Assembly (NCBI RefSeq): GCF_017377855.1
Contig: NZ_JAFREP010000003.1
Coordinates: 434,001-498,000 of the forward strand
DNA length: 64,000 bases
Direction of reading: 5' to 3'
DNA from: Acanthopleuribacter pedis
GTDB lineage: Bacteria > Acidobacteriota > Holophagae > Acanthopleuribacterales > Acanthopleuribacteraceae
Part shown: positions 35,607-44,347 of the stretch, piece after piece
How the letters are laid out: every line of letters starts with the position of its first letter
How positions within the stretch are numbered: the stretch's first letter is position 1
The notes under the pieces: generated by a model
Databases searched by the model: none
The model's input: the letters and a program-made list of their open reading frames with translations, nothing else
What the model was told of the DNA's origin: nothing
Position numbers and translations under genes: made by a program

Positions 35607-35695
35607 ACAAAGCGCATTTAGAACTGATCTACCGCAAATTTCAGCAAGGTTCCCTGACCAAAGCCGAGGCGATGCAGCTTATTGAAGCCGCGGCC
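35490..35695 (+). other. Docking pair bridging the split module
   Basis: The last 37 residues of gene 1 contain FEQLLDELGAGRISIAEALE, and the first 30 of gene 2 contain LIYRKFQQGSLTKAEAMQLI. Both show the pattern of a helix, then G-x-(I/L)-(S/T)-x-x-E-A, then a second helix, typical of the paired-helix docking elements that form four-helix bundles between trans-AT PKS subunits. They should hold KS8 to its DH across the gene break. Confidence 0.75.
35591..35606 (+). promoter_or_regulatory. Translational coupling of genes 1 and 2
   Basis: The stop of gene 1 and the ATG of gene 2 overlap as ATGA (35603-35606). The purine stretch TGAGATGG just upstream (35591-35598) is only a weak ribosome binding site, so initiation probably depends on ribosomes ending gene 1. 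Confidence 0.7.
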
Positions 35696-38600
35696 GCTGC
35701 CCCGGATTGCCGCCTGCACCCGCTGGTGCACCACAACGTCTCGACCCTCAACGAGATCGCCTTTAGCAGCCGCTTCGAGGGCGACGAATTTTTCTTGCGT
35801 GACCACCGCGTGCGGGAGCGGCGCATCTTACCGGGGGCCGCTTACATCGAAGTGGCGCGAGTTGCCGCGGCGCTGGCGCTGCCCGCGCCCGATGAAACCG
35901 CGTGCGCCCTGCTGCGCCAGGTTACTTGGACCGCCCCGCTTGCCGTCGAAAGCCCCACCGATGTGAAGGTCACCCTTGCCGAGCAGGAACCCGGCGTGTT
36001 GCGTTACCAGATCACCACGGGGGCCGAAGCCGGCGATGTCGTGGTGCACGGTGGTGGTTTGGTGCAGTGGCAAACGCAAGTGGCACGGCCGGTGCTGGAT
36101 TTGGAGGGGTTGCGGCGAGAGATCCAAACACGGCGGTTGGACGGCGAGACCTGTTACCGTCGCTTCGAAGCGCTCGGTATTGTTTACGGTCCGATGCATC
36201 GCGCCTTGCGCGCGGTTTGGGTCGCGGGTAATCAGGTTTTGGCCCAATTGGCGCTGGACGCCGAACCGGCGAGTTTGGCGGCCTACGGGGTGCACCCCGC
36301 GCTTTTGGACGCCGCCCAGCAAGCCGCGGTCGCGCTGCTCGCCGAGGGTGATGCGGGTCGGCCGTCGCTGCCTTTTGCCGTCAACGAGGTTAAGGTGTAC
36401 GGCCCCTGTGAAACGACCATGTGGGCTTGGTTGCGGCCTGCCGCCGACGGCCGCAAGCGCGACATCGATTTGTGCGACGCCGCCGGTCGTGTGTGTGTGC
36501 GGCTGCAAGGATTGGCGGCCCGCGAGATGGACCCACCGGAGAACACCCCCGCTGAGACGCTGCTGCTCACGGCGCCGGCCTGGCAAGTTCAACACCCGCC
36601 GACCACGGCTGCACCCGTGCCGACGCCTTGGCTGGTGGGCGGGACGCCGGCGCAACAGGCCGCGCTGCAAGCCGTATTTCCCGAGGCAGGCGTGCTGGAG
36701 GTGGCCGGCGACGTCCCGGTTTCCCACATCTGCACCCAGCTTCAGCAAAACGAACCCATCGAACACATCGTCTGGTTCGCACCCGCCGGCGCGGCCGTGG
36801 GGCCGGCCATGCTCGCCGCCCAAAACGGCGGTGTTTTCAATCTGTTCCGCCTGATCCAGGCCTTGCTGCAAAACGGCGCGGGCGCCTTGCACCTCACCGT
36901 TGTTACCCAACAGGTGTTGGCCGTCGGCGATGAAGCCGTGGACGCCACCCACGCCGCCGTCCACGGTTTGGTGGGTTCCCTTGCCAAGGAGGTCCCCGAC
37001 TGGCGCATCCGTTTGTGTGACATCGCCGCCGCGGATGGTGCGGCCTTTGCGACCCTGTTCCGTATGCCCGCCGATCCCGAGGGCAACGCTTGGGTCGTGC
37101 GCGGGCAACAGTGGTGGCGCCGCGAGCTCCTGCCGCTTGATGTCCCCGCCGAATCCGCACCCACGCCGCACCGCGCGCGCGGGACCTACGTCGTTATCGG
37201 CGGCGCGGGCGGGTTGGGTCGTGTTTGGAGCCAACGCCTGGCGGCCGAAACCGGGGCCCAGACGGTGTGGATCGGCCGTCGCCCGTTGGACGAAAAAATC
37301 ACCGCCGCTTTGGATGAGGTGGCCGCGGTCGGCCCTCGTCCCCTCTACCTGCAAGCCGATGCAAGCGATGGGGAAAGCCTGGCCCAAGCGCGGGCGCGGA
37401 TTCACGCCGCCTTCGGCCCGATCCACGGTGTGGTTCACGCCGCCCTGGTTCTCGACGACCGCGCCTTGGTCAACATGCCCGAGGCCGTGTTCCGCGCGGC
37501 GCTGACCGCCAAGCTGGATGTGGGTGTCACCATGGCGCGGGTTTTTGGTGACGAACCCCTCGACTTCCTGCTGTTTTTCTCGTCGCTTAACGCCTACCAA
37601 ACCTCGCCCGGCCAGGCCAATTACGCCGCCGCCTGCACCGCCAAGGATGCCCTCGCCGTGCAGTTGGGCCAAACCCTGTCTTGCACCGTGAAGGTGATGA
37701 ACTGGGGTTACTGGGGCGGTGTCGGCCGCGTCGCCGATCCCTTTTACCAGCAACGCATGGCCCGCGCGGGGATCGCCTCGATTGAGCCGGACGAGGGCTG
37801 GGCCGCCTTGGAACAGTTGCTGCAATTGCCCGTGCCATGTGCCGCATTGGCCAAGGTCACCGGGCCGGCCGCGACCCCGCCGCCGGAACGCTGGATGCTG
37901 ATACCGGCCGGCGCCGACGCGGATTACGCCGCCGTCACGGCGTCGCTGCAGCAGGCGCCGCCGGAAACGGCCTTGTTGCTGCTGGAAGCTTGGCTGGAAA
38001 CCGCCGCGCGTCTGGAACACCAGTTGGCGCCTCTGCTGTGGGACAGTCTGAACCGGCTCGATTTGTTGGACGCTGACCGGGTGCCGGCCGTCGGCGCCTG
38101 GTTCGGTGATTGGTTGGTTGAGAGCCGACGTCTGTTGGCGCAGCATGCGTTGCATGACCGACCGGAAGACCGCGAGGCCCCGTGGCGGCGTTGGTCGCAG
38201 GGTGTCGCAGCCGCCGCGCCGGATCAGGCCGCGCGTTTGCGTTTGGTAGATACCTGCCTGCGGGCTTTGCCGGATGTATTGGCCGGCCGCAAGCCTGCCA
38301 CCGAGGTGCTGTTCCCGAACGGGTCGACCGAGCTGGTGGAAGCCGTTTACAAAGGCAACGACAGCGCCAACTTATTTAACGAAACCGCCGCCAAAGCCGC
38401 CGTCGCCGTCGCGGAAGCGCGGCGGGGGCGAGCGCCCGGCGCCAAGCTGCGTATTTTAGAGATCGGCGCGGGCACGGGTGGCACGACCGCCGCGATTTTG
38501 GCGCGCTTGCAGCCGTTGGGCGACGCCGTCGCGGAATACACCTATACCGACATTTCCAAGGCCTTTTTAATGCACGGCGAGGCGCGTTTCACCGCCGAGG

Positions 38601-41600
38601 CGCCCTTCCTGCGCACCGCGTTGTTTGATGTGACGCGCGATCCCGCGGCGCAGGGGATCGCGGTGGGTGGTTACGACCTGGTGGTGGCCACCAACGTGCT
38701 GCACGCCACCCCCGACATGCGCACCACCCTGCGCCACACCAAAGCCGTCTTGCGGCGGGGCGGGGTGTTGGTGATCAACGAAATGAGTCGCGGCAGCCTG
38801 TACGCCCACCTGACCTTTGGCTTGTTGGAAGGCTGGTGGCGCTACCGCGATGGCGAACTGCGCTTGCCAGGATGCCCGGGGCTGAGCGGGTCGGTTTGGC
38901 GGGATCTGTTGGTGCAGGAAGGATTTAACGGCGTGCTGTTCCCCGCGGCCTGGGCCGAGGCACTGGGTTCTCAAGTGATCGTGGCCCGTTCCGACGGGAT
39001 GATTCGTCGTCTTACCGAAACGCCGGTTGCGACCCAATCCGTTGCCGCGACGGCGCCGCGCGCGGTTGCGCCGTCTCCCGCCGCTGGGGCGCTGTCGCTG
39101 AAAAGCCGTGCAGCGGCGTACTTCAAAGAGTTGATTGGCGAGACCTTAAAGCTGGACCCCCGGCAAATCGACAGCCGCGAACGCCTGGAACAGTACGGCC
39201 TCGACTCGATCCTGTCCGTGCAGCTTACCAACCGGCTGAGCAAACAGCTGGACAACATCAGCAGCACCTTTTTCTTTGAAGTGCCCACCATCGAGGCGTT
39301 GGTGGCGGCGCTGATCGAACAGCAGCCGGAGAAACTGGCCGCGCTGGTCGGCTTCCGCGAACAAAAGCCGCCCGCCGCCGCGCCGGGTGCGACCCAAGAC
39401 GCTCAGCCACCGCCGGCCTCGCGCGATGCGGCGCGGGTGCACCGGCCCGTGGAACCGGAGCAAGACGCCGTCGCCGTAATCGGGTTGACCGGGCGTTTTC
39501 CCATGGCCCGCGATCTCGACCAATTCTGGGAAAACCTCAAAGCGGGTCGTGACTGCATCAGCGAGGTGCCCGCCGACCGTTGGGACGGCGCGGCGTACCA
39601 CGACGCCACCCCCCATACCGCCGGCAAAACCACCTGTCGCTGGGGTGGCTTCCTCGAGGATGTGGCCTGCTTCGATCCGCTGTTTTTTAATATCTCGCCC
39701 CGCGAGGCCCAACTGATGGATCCCCAGGAGCGCCTGTTCCTGGAAACGGTGTGGCATTTATTTGAAAGCGTGGGTTTGACGCGCGCCGCCTTGGCCGAAC
39801 GCCACGACCGTCGCGTCGGCGTTTACGTCGGCGCCATGTACCAGCAGATGCACGCCTTCCGCGGCGATCCCACCACCGAATCGCTGTTGTCGCTGACCTC
39901 CTACGCCTCGATTGCCAACCGCGTCTCCCAGTTCTTCGACCTGCAGGGGCCGAGTATGGCGGTTGACACCATGTGTTCCGCGTCCTTGGTGGCCGTGCAC
40001 CTCGCCTGTGAGGCTTTGCTCAAGGGCGAAACCGAGCTGGCCGTCGCCGGCGGCGTCAACCTCAACCTCCATCCCAAAAAGTACCTGGGCCTCAGCGCCG
40101 CCGGCATGATCGCCTCCGATCCCGCCGAGCGCGGTTTCGCCGAGGGCGGGGGCTACCTGCCCGCGGAGGCCGTGGGCGCCCTATTGCTGAAACCCCTGTC
40201 CCGCGCCGAGGCCGACGGCGACCGCATTTTGGCCGTGATCAAAGCTTCCTCACTCAACCACGGCGGCGCCGGAACCGGGTATTCGGTGCCCAACCCGCAA
40301 GCCCAAACCCGCTTGATCCGCGCGAATTTGGCCAAAGCCAAGATCGATCCCGCCACTATAAGTTATGTAGAGTCGGCCGCCAACGGCACCGCCTTGAGTG
40401 ATGCGGTCGAATTCAACGCCCTGCGCAAGGCGTTTCCCAACGACGATGGTTTTGTCTGCGCCATGGGTTCGGTGAAAACCAACATCGGCCACGCCGAGGC
40501 CGCCTCGGGTTTCACCCAACTGGCCAAGGTCGTGTTGCAACTGCACCACCGCCAACTGGTGCCGAGCCGGAAACCCGCCGTTGCCAACCCCAAAATGGAT
40601 TGGGAAAACAGTCCCTTTGTGTTCCAGGAAAGCTTGGAAGCCTGGACCCAACCCCAGATCGAGGTGGACGGTCGCTTCACCGCGGTGCCGCGTCGGGCGG
40701 CGGTGAGTGCTTTCGGCGCCGCCGGCAGCAACGCCCACCTGATCCTCGAAGAATATGCGGTCCAACCCCCCGTGTCCCAAGCCGCGCCCGAGGCCGGCGG
40801 CGCCCAGCTGGTGCTCCTGTCGGCCAAGGACGCGGACCGCCTGCCGCTGCTGACGGGTCGTTTGGCCGACTATTTGGCGCACCATCCCAAAACGTCCCTG
40901 GCGCGCCTGGCCTTTACGCTGCAATGCGGTCGCGAGGCCATGACCCATCGGCTGGCCTTGGTGGTTGACAGCATTCCCGCTTTGCAGCAGGCTTTGCGAC
41001 GGATTGCCGACGGCGAAACCGCCGCGGAACTCCCGGTTTTTTCCGGGAGCACGGCCACGCGGCACCGCATCGAAAACCTGTTGGAAGGGGAGGCGGGCGC
41101 CCAGTTCCTGCAAACGCTGCTCCGCCAAAACGACCGCGTCAAGTTGGCCGACCTCTGGACCCAAGGCGCCGATGTACCTTGGCACCAGCTCTACCCCGAG
41201 CCGATGCAGCCGTTGTCCCTGCCGGTTTATCCCTTCCAACGCACCCGCTATTGGTTCGACAGCAGCGCGGAACCCGTTCCTGCGCCGGACAAAACCATGC
41301 CGAAACCCAACGCAAGCGGCGACGCTTGGTTGACCTGGATCCAGGCGGAAGTCGGCCGCATGCTGGCGTTGCCCCCCGCGCGTGTCGGCGCGGATCAACC
41401 TTTGGTCGAGCTGGGTTTTGGGTCGCTCAACGGGGTGTTGCTCAAGGCCGAACTGGAAAAACGTTTTGGCCTGTCGTTGCCCGCCGCTTCCTTGGCCGGC
41501 TTCCAAACCGCCGCCGCCATTGCCCGCGAACTGAGCGCGCTCACGCCGACCCCGCCCAAGGAAAATGCAACGGAAACCAAGCCGGTGGGCGAGGCCGCGC

Positions 41601-44347
41601 TGCCGATGGTGGTCCCCAACCCGGCCGGCCGCTTCGAGCCCTTCCCCCTCAGCGACATCCAGGAATCCTACCTTTTGGGGCGCAAGCTGGGCGGCGTCGG
41701 CTGCCACATTTACCTGGAACTCAACGCTGCCGGGGTCGACGATCCCCAACAACCTCTCGACCTCTACCGCCTCAACGGCGCTTGGAAAACCCTGGTCGCC
41801 CATCACGACATGTTGCGGGTTGTTTTCCGTGAGGACGGCCGCCAGCAGGTTCTGCCAGAAACCACGCCCTACGAATTTAAGGTGCTCGATCTGCGCCGCA
41901 AAACCAAAAGCGCGCGCGAAGCCGCCTTGGCCCGCATTCGCGCGCGTATGGCCCACGGCGTTTACGCCCCCGATCAATGGCCCCTGTTCGAAATTCGCGT
42001 CAGTATTTGTCCACAACATACCGTGATTCACTTCAGCATCGACGAGTTGCTGTTGGACTGGTCCGGCCTGGAAATGTTGTTCCGCCAATGGAACGCCCAT
42101 TACCAAAACCCAGAATTGGTTCGGCCGCGGCCCGCGGTTTCCTTCCGGGACTTTGTGCTGGCCGTCAAAGATTTTGCCGCTTCGCCCCGTGCCCAACGGG
42201 ATTTGGCCTATTGGCTGGATCGCGTGCGTGCTTGTGCACGTCCGCCGGGACTGCCGATGAACCCTTGCGGCGACCTCGGCGACAGCCCGCGCGAACGTTT
42301 GGCTGAAACCCTGGACCCGAACCAATGGACGGCGCTTAAATCCGAGGCCCACCGCCTCGAAGTTTCCCCGAGCGCGCTGTTGCTGGCTCTGTTCCGCGAG
42401 GTGCTGCACGCTTGGAGTGACGACCGCGGCTTCCTGCTGATCCTGACCTACGTCAACCGGCCACCGCTGCATCCCGACCTGGCCCAGGTGTTGGCGCCTT
42501 TTATTTCAACCACCTTGTTCGCCTCGGAACCGCCGCGCGAATCACCGGCACAAGGGGTGCGCGCGACCCAGGAAGCCCTGTGGCGCGACCTGGACCACGA
42601 CGCGGTCAGCGGCATCCGGGTGTTGCGAGAACTCAAGAAGCAGGAGGGCGTTGCCCAAGACCTCAGTTTGCCGGTGGTGTTCACCTCCTTGTTGGGCAAA
42701 GAAACAACCGCCGCGGCGGAACCGATGTTCGCCGAAATCGGCTACGCGGTGACGCAAACACCGGGTGTGTTCCTCGACTTCCAGGTCCACGAACGGGATG
42801 GCGCCCTGGTGTTCAATTGGGACGTGGTGCCCGCCGCCTTCCAGGCCGGGGTCGTCGAAGCCATGTTTGCCGCCTTTGTCGGGTTACTGCGGTCCTTGGC
42901 GGCGGATGAGGCGCGCCTTAGCGACAGCGCCTGGCGCGCCACGCTGCGTACCGAGGTTCAAGCCGAACCGGCGATGAACCTCGATCCGCGCGCCCGTTTT
43001 GAACCCTTTCCTCTGACCGACCAGCAGCAGGCCTACGCCTTTGGACGCAGCAAGTTCGGCGGCAACCTCAGTTCCCGCATCACCATGGCTTTTGATGCGG
43101 ATCACCTGGACCTTGACCGCCTCAACCGCGCTTGGGGCCAGGTTTTGGCGCGCCACGATATGTTGCGGGCCGTGATTCAACCCAACGGCATGCAGCAGGT
43201 CCTCGCGGAAGTGCCCGACTACCGAATTCCCGTCGCCGATTTGCGGGATCAGGACGGCGCCGCGATTGCCGAGCGCCTGCGCGAAACGGCTGAGTCCATG
43301 CAACAACGCATCGTCCCGCTGGGCGAATGGCCGATGTTTGACCTCCATGTTTCGCGCCTGCCCGAGGCGCGTGCCCGTCTGTTGTTCAGCGTCGACATGA
43401 TCATCGCCGACGGCACCAGTATCAATCAGTTGGCCCGCGAGTTGTTCCACGACTATGCCGGTGACGCCGCGCCCTTGTCCGCGCCGGGCGCCGCTTTTCG
43501 CGATGTGGTGATGCACGGTCACGCCCGCAAAAACACGGCTGCCTGGCGTGCCGATTGCGATTATTGGCGCGACAAATTCCTCAACATGCCGGGCGGGCCC
43601 GACCTGCCGCGGCTGGACCACGGCGCGGTGACCGCCACGCGGGGTTTCGAGCAGGTGTTCACCGAATGGACCGCGCTCAAGGCGGCCGCCCGCGAACGGG
43701 GCATCCACGAGAGCATGGTCCTGCTGGGTGCCTACGCCGAGGTCCTGGCGGCCTGGAGCGGCGGCGAACCCTTCGGGCTGGTGGTGCCCTGCTGGCAGCG
43801 ACCCCGTTATCACGCCGATGTCGACCGGATTGTCGGCGACTTCACCGCCATGAGTTGGGTGGCGGTTCGCCCCGACACGCGAACCTTCACCGCCAAGGTC
43901 CAAGGTTACCAGCAGACGGTGAACGACGACCTGGCCCACGCCGGTGTCAGCGGTTTGGCCGCCCTGCGCAAGGTCACCGCCAAACGATCCAAACAGGATC
44001 CACTCGCTTTTCCCATCGTGTACACCAACATGGGTGGCGCCACCCGTTTCGACCTGCCGGAAGGGGTGCGATTTGCCGGTTACCAGAGTCAAACCTCGCG
44101 GGTCCACATGGACAACATCAGCCTGGAAACCGGTGATGCGCTCAAGTGTAAGTGGGATGTGGCGTGCGGCGTGTTCCCGGACGAGATGGTGCCCGCCATG
44201 TTCGCCGGGTACCAGCGCCTCCTTGCCGCGCTCGCCGCCTTCCCCGAGGTCTGGGCGCAAACCGAATTTCGCGATTTGATCCGAGCCAGACCGGGGCGGT
44301 TCCGCCGCGCCGGTGATGCGATTGTGCCGGCGATGGAGGAAGTATGA
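35603..44347 (+). CDS. Trans-AT PKS/NRPS: DH-KR-cMT-ACP-KS0-ACP-Cy-Cy
   Basis: A 2,914-residue synthase that begins and ends in the middle of a module. Residues 1-30 look like an N-terminal docking helix pair (motif GSLTKAEAMQLI). Then DH 39-310 (catalytic His codon 35804, Asp codon 36308), KR 320-760 (GGAGGLG; Tyr codon 37622; LDD motif), C-methyltransferase 775-1135 (motif GAGTGGTT), ACP 1169-1243 (GLDSI), a ketosynthase 1287-1720 that keeps Cys (39974) but has Ala for the first catalytic His, ACP 1907-1984 (GFGSL) and two heterocyclization domains 2007-2430 and 2463-2886 (DELLLD and DMIIAD). The DH-KR-cMT-ACP half completes the KS that ends the previous gene, and the Cy pair feeds the adenylation domain opening the next gene. 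ATG is in a 4-base overlap with the upstream stop, implying coupled translation. No AT domain. Confidence 0.97.
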   Translation: MNKAHLELIYRKFQQGSLTKAEAMQLIEAAAAAPDCRLHPLVHHNVSTLNEIAFSSRFEGDEFFLRDHRVRERRILPGAAYIEVARVAAALALPAPDETACALLRQVTWTAPLAVESPTDVKVTLAEQEPGVLRYQITTGAEAGDVVVHGGGLVQWQTQVARPVLDLEGLRREIQTRRLDGETCYRRFEALGIVYGPMHRALRAVWVAGNQVLAQLALDAEPASLAAYGVHPALLDAAQQAAVALLAEGDAGRPSLPFAVNEVKVYGPCETTMWAWLRPAADGRKRDIDLCDAAGRVCVRLQGLAAREMDPPENTPAETLLLTAPAWQVQHPPTTAAPVPTPWLVGGTPAQQAALQAVFPEAGVLEVAGDVPVSHICTQLQQNEPIEHIVWFAPAGAAVGPAMLAAQNGGVFNLFRLIQALLQNGAGALHLTVVTQQVLAVGDEAVDATHAAVHGLVGSLAKEVPDWRIRLCDIAAADGAAFATLFRMPADPEGNAWVVRGQQWWRRELLPLDVPAESAPTPHRARGTYVVIGGAGGLGRVWSQRLAAETGAQTVWIGRRPLDEKITAALDEVAAVGPRPLYLQADASDGESLAQARARIHAAFGPIHGVVHAALVLDDRALVNMPEAVFRAALTAKLDVGVTMARVFGDEPLDFLLFFSSLNAYQTSPGQANYAAACTAKDALAVQLGQTLSCTVKVMNWGYWGGVGRVADPFYQQRMARAGIASIEPDEGWAALEQLLQLPVPCAALAKVTGPAATPPPERWMLIPAGADADYAAVTASLQQAPPETALLLLEAWLETAARLEHQLAPLLWDSLNRLDLLDADRVPAVGAWFGDWLVESRRLLAQHALHDRPEDREAPWRRWSQGVAAAAPDQAARLRLVDTCLRALPDVLAGRKPATEVLFPNGSTELVEAVYKGNDSANLFNETAAKAAVAVAEARRGRAPGAKLRILEIGAGTGGTTAAILARLQPLGDAVAEYTYTDISKAFLMHGEARFTAEAPFLRTALFDVTRDPAAQGIAVGGYDLVVATNVLHATPDMRTTLRHTKAVLRRGGVLVINEMSRGSLYAHLTFGLLEGWWRYRDGELRLPGCPGLSGSVWRDLLVQEGFNGVLFPAAWAEALGSQVIVARSDGMIRRLTETPVATQSVAATAPRAVAPSPAAGALSLKSRAAAYFKELIGETLKLDPRQIDSRERLEQYGLDSILSVQLTNRLSKQLDNISSTFFFEVPTIEALVAALIEQQPEKLAALVGFREQKPPAAAPGATQDAQPPPASRDAARVHRPVEPEQDAVAVIGLTGRFPMARDLDQFWENLKAGRDCISEVPADRWDGAAYHDATPHTAGKTTCRWGGFLEDVACFDPLFFNISPREAQLMDPQERLFLETVWHLFESVGLTRAALAERHDRRVGVYVGAMYQQMHAFRGDPTTESLLSLTSYASIANRVSQFFDLQGPSMAVDTMCSASLVAVHLACEALLKGETELAVAGGVNLNLHPKKYLGLSAAGMIASDPAERGFAEGGGYLPAEAVGALLLKPLSRAEADGDRILAVIKASSLNHGGAGTGYSVPNPQAQTRLIRANLAKAKIDPATISYVESAANGTALSDAVEFNALRKAFPNDDGFVCAMGSVKTNIGHAEAASGFTQLAKVVLQLHHRQLVPSRKPAVANPKMDWENSPFVFQESLEAWTQPQIEVDGRFTAVPRRAAVSAFGAAGSNAHLILEEYAVQPPVSQAAPEAGGAQLVLLSAKDADRLPLLTGRLADYLAHHPKTSLARLAFTLQCGREAMTHRLALVVDSIPALQQALRRIADGETAAELPVFSGSTATRHRIENLLEGEAGAQFLQTLLRQNDRVKLADLWTQGADVPWHQLYPEPMQPLSLPVYPFQRTRYWFDSSAEPVPAPDKTMPKPNASGDAWLTWIQAEVGRMLALPPARVGADQPLVELGFGSLNGVLLKAELEKRFGLSLPAASLAGFQTAAAIARELSALTPTPPKENATETKPVGEAALPMVVPNPAGRFEPFPLSDIQESYLLGRKLGGVGCHIYLELNAAGVDDPQQPLDLYRLNGAWKTLVAHHDMLRVVFREDGRQQVLPETTPYEFKVLDLRRKTKSAREAALARIRARMAHGVYAPDQWPLFEIRVSICPQHTVIHFSIDELLLDWSGLEMLFRQWNAHYQNPELVRPRPAVSFRDFVLAVKDFAASPRAQRDLAYWLDRVRACARPPGLPMNPCGDLGDSPRERLAETLDPNQWTALKSEAHRLEVSPSALLLALFREVLHAWSDDRGFLLILTYVNRPPLHPDLAQVLAPFISTTLFASEPPRESPAQGVRATQEALWRDLDHDAVSGIRVLRELKKQEGVAQDLSLPVVFTSLLGKETTAAAEPMFAEIGYAVTQTPGVFLDFQVHERDGALVFNWDVVPAAFQAGVVEAMFAAFVGLLRSLAADEARLSDSAWRATLRTEVQAEPAMNLDPRARFEPFPLTDQQQAYAFGRSKFGGNLSSRITMAFDADHLDLDRLNRAWGQVLARHDMLRAVIQPNGMQQVLAEVPDYRIPVADLRDQDGAAIAERLRETAESMQQRIVPLGEWPMFDLHVSRLPEARARLLFSVDMIIADGTSINQLARELFHDYAGDAAPLSAPGAAFRDVVMHGHARKNTAAWRADCDYWRDKFLNMPGGPDLPRLDHGAVTATRGFEQVFTEWTALKAAARERGIHESMVLLGAYAEVLAAWSGGEPFGLVVPCWQRPRYHADVDRIVGDFTAMSWVAVRPDTRTFTAKVQGYQQTVNDDLAHAGVSGLAALRKVTAKRSKQDPLAFPIVYTNMGGATRFDLPEGVRFAGYQSQTSRVHMDNISLETGDALKCKWDVACGVFPDEMVPAMFAGYQRLLAALAAFPEVWAQTEFRDLIRARPGRFRRAGDAIVPAMEEV
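39455..41555 (+). other. KS9 (non-elongating) and ACP9
   Basis: KS fold about 39461-40760 with Cys 39974 (DTMCSAS) and NIGHAE, but the EAHGTGT loop reads ESAANGT with Ala at the catalytic His (codon 40376) and LSD instead of LGD. The ACP (41321-41552) has GFGSL, Ser codon 41423, with Gly instead of Asp before it. It should pass the chain to Cy3 without extension. Its loop resembles KS1, not KS3 or KS10. Confidence 0.87.
41615..44340 (+). other. Tandem heterocyclization domains Cy3-Cy4
   Basis: Second Cy pair, at about 41621-42890 and 42989-44260, with DxxxxD motifs DELLLD (42041-42058) and DMIIAD (43394-43411). Opening motifs FPLSDIQESY and FPLTDQQQAY parallel FPLTDIQESF and YPMTDLQAAY of Cy1 and Cy2. 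The adenylation partner is on the next protein, so condensation works across a subunit boundary. Confidence 0.9.
44335..44347 (+). promoter_or_regulatory. Ribosome binding site and ATGA overlap at the gene 2/gene 3 junction
   Basis: GGAGGA at 44335-44340 lies three bases before ATG 44344, inside the end of gene 2, and the stop and start overlap as ATGA. This is the clearest Shine-Dalgarno sequence at any of the three junctions. Confidence 0.7.

Larger units (their letters stand above)
33600..39340 (+). other. Module 8: KS | DH-KR-cMT-ACP, split over two proteins
   Basis: KS8 (about 33603-34928, Cys 34104, ETHGTGT, NIGHLE) ends gene 1; its partners start gene 2: DH about 35718-36535 (His 35804, Asp 36308; Glu at the Gly of HxxxGxxxxP), KR about 36560-37890 (GGAGGLG at about 37198, LDD, Tyr 37622), cMT about 37920-39010 (GAGTGGTT), ACP 39107-39330 (Ser 39206, GLDSI). 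Predicted outcome: alpha-methyl enoyl unit directly before oxazole 2. Phorboxazole has an unmethylated C19=C20 alkene here, so the cMT predicts an extra methyl or is silent. Confidence 0.88.

Noticed and set aside
33426..33593. Possible CRISPR or DNA-level iterated binding site
   Set aside because: Units are directly adjacent with no spacers, in frame, and encode a flexible linker.
35490..35720. Frameshift breaking one gene into two between KS8 and DH8
   Set aside because: Both new ends carry docking-helix motifs and the overlap is a standard ATGA; splits between KS and DH are common in trans-AT lines.
35828..38155. 775-codon open frame on the minus strand
   Set aside because: Antisense to the DH-KR of module 8, no domain or start signal; same explanation. 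The long minus frames at 40250-42472 and 53191-55101 were rejected likewise.
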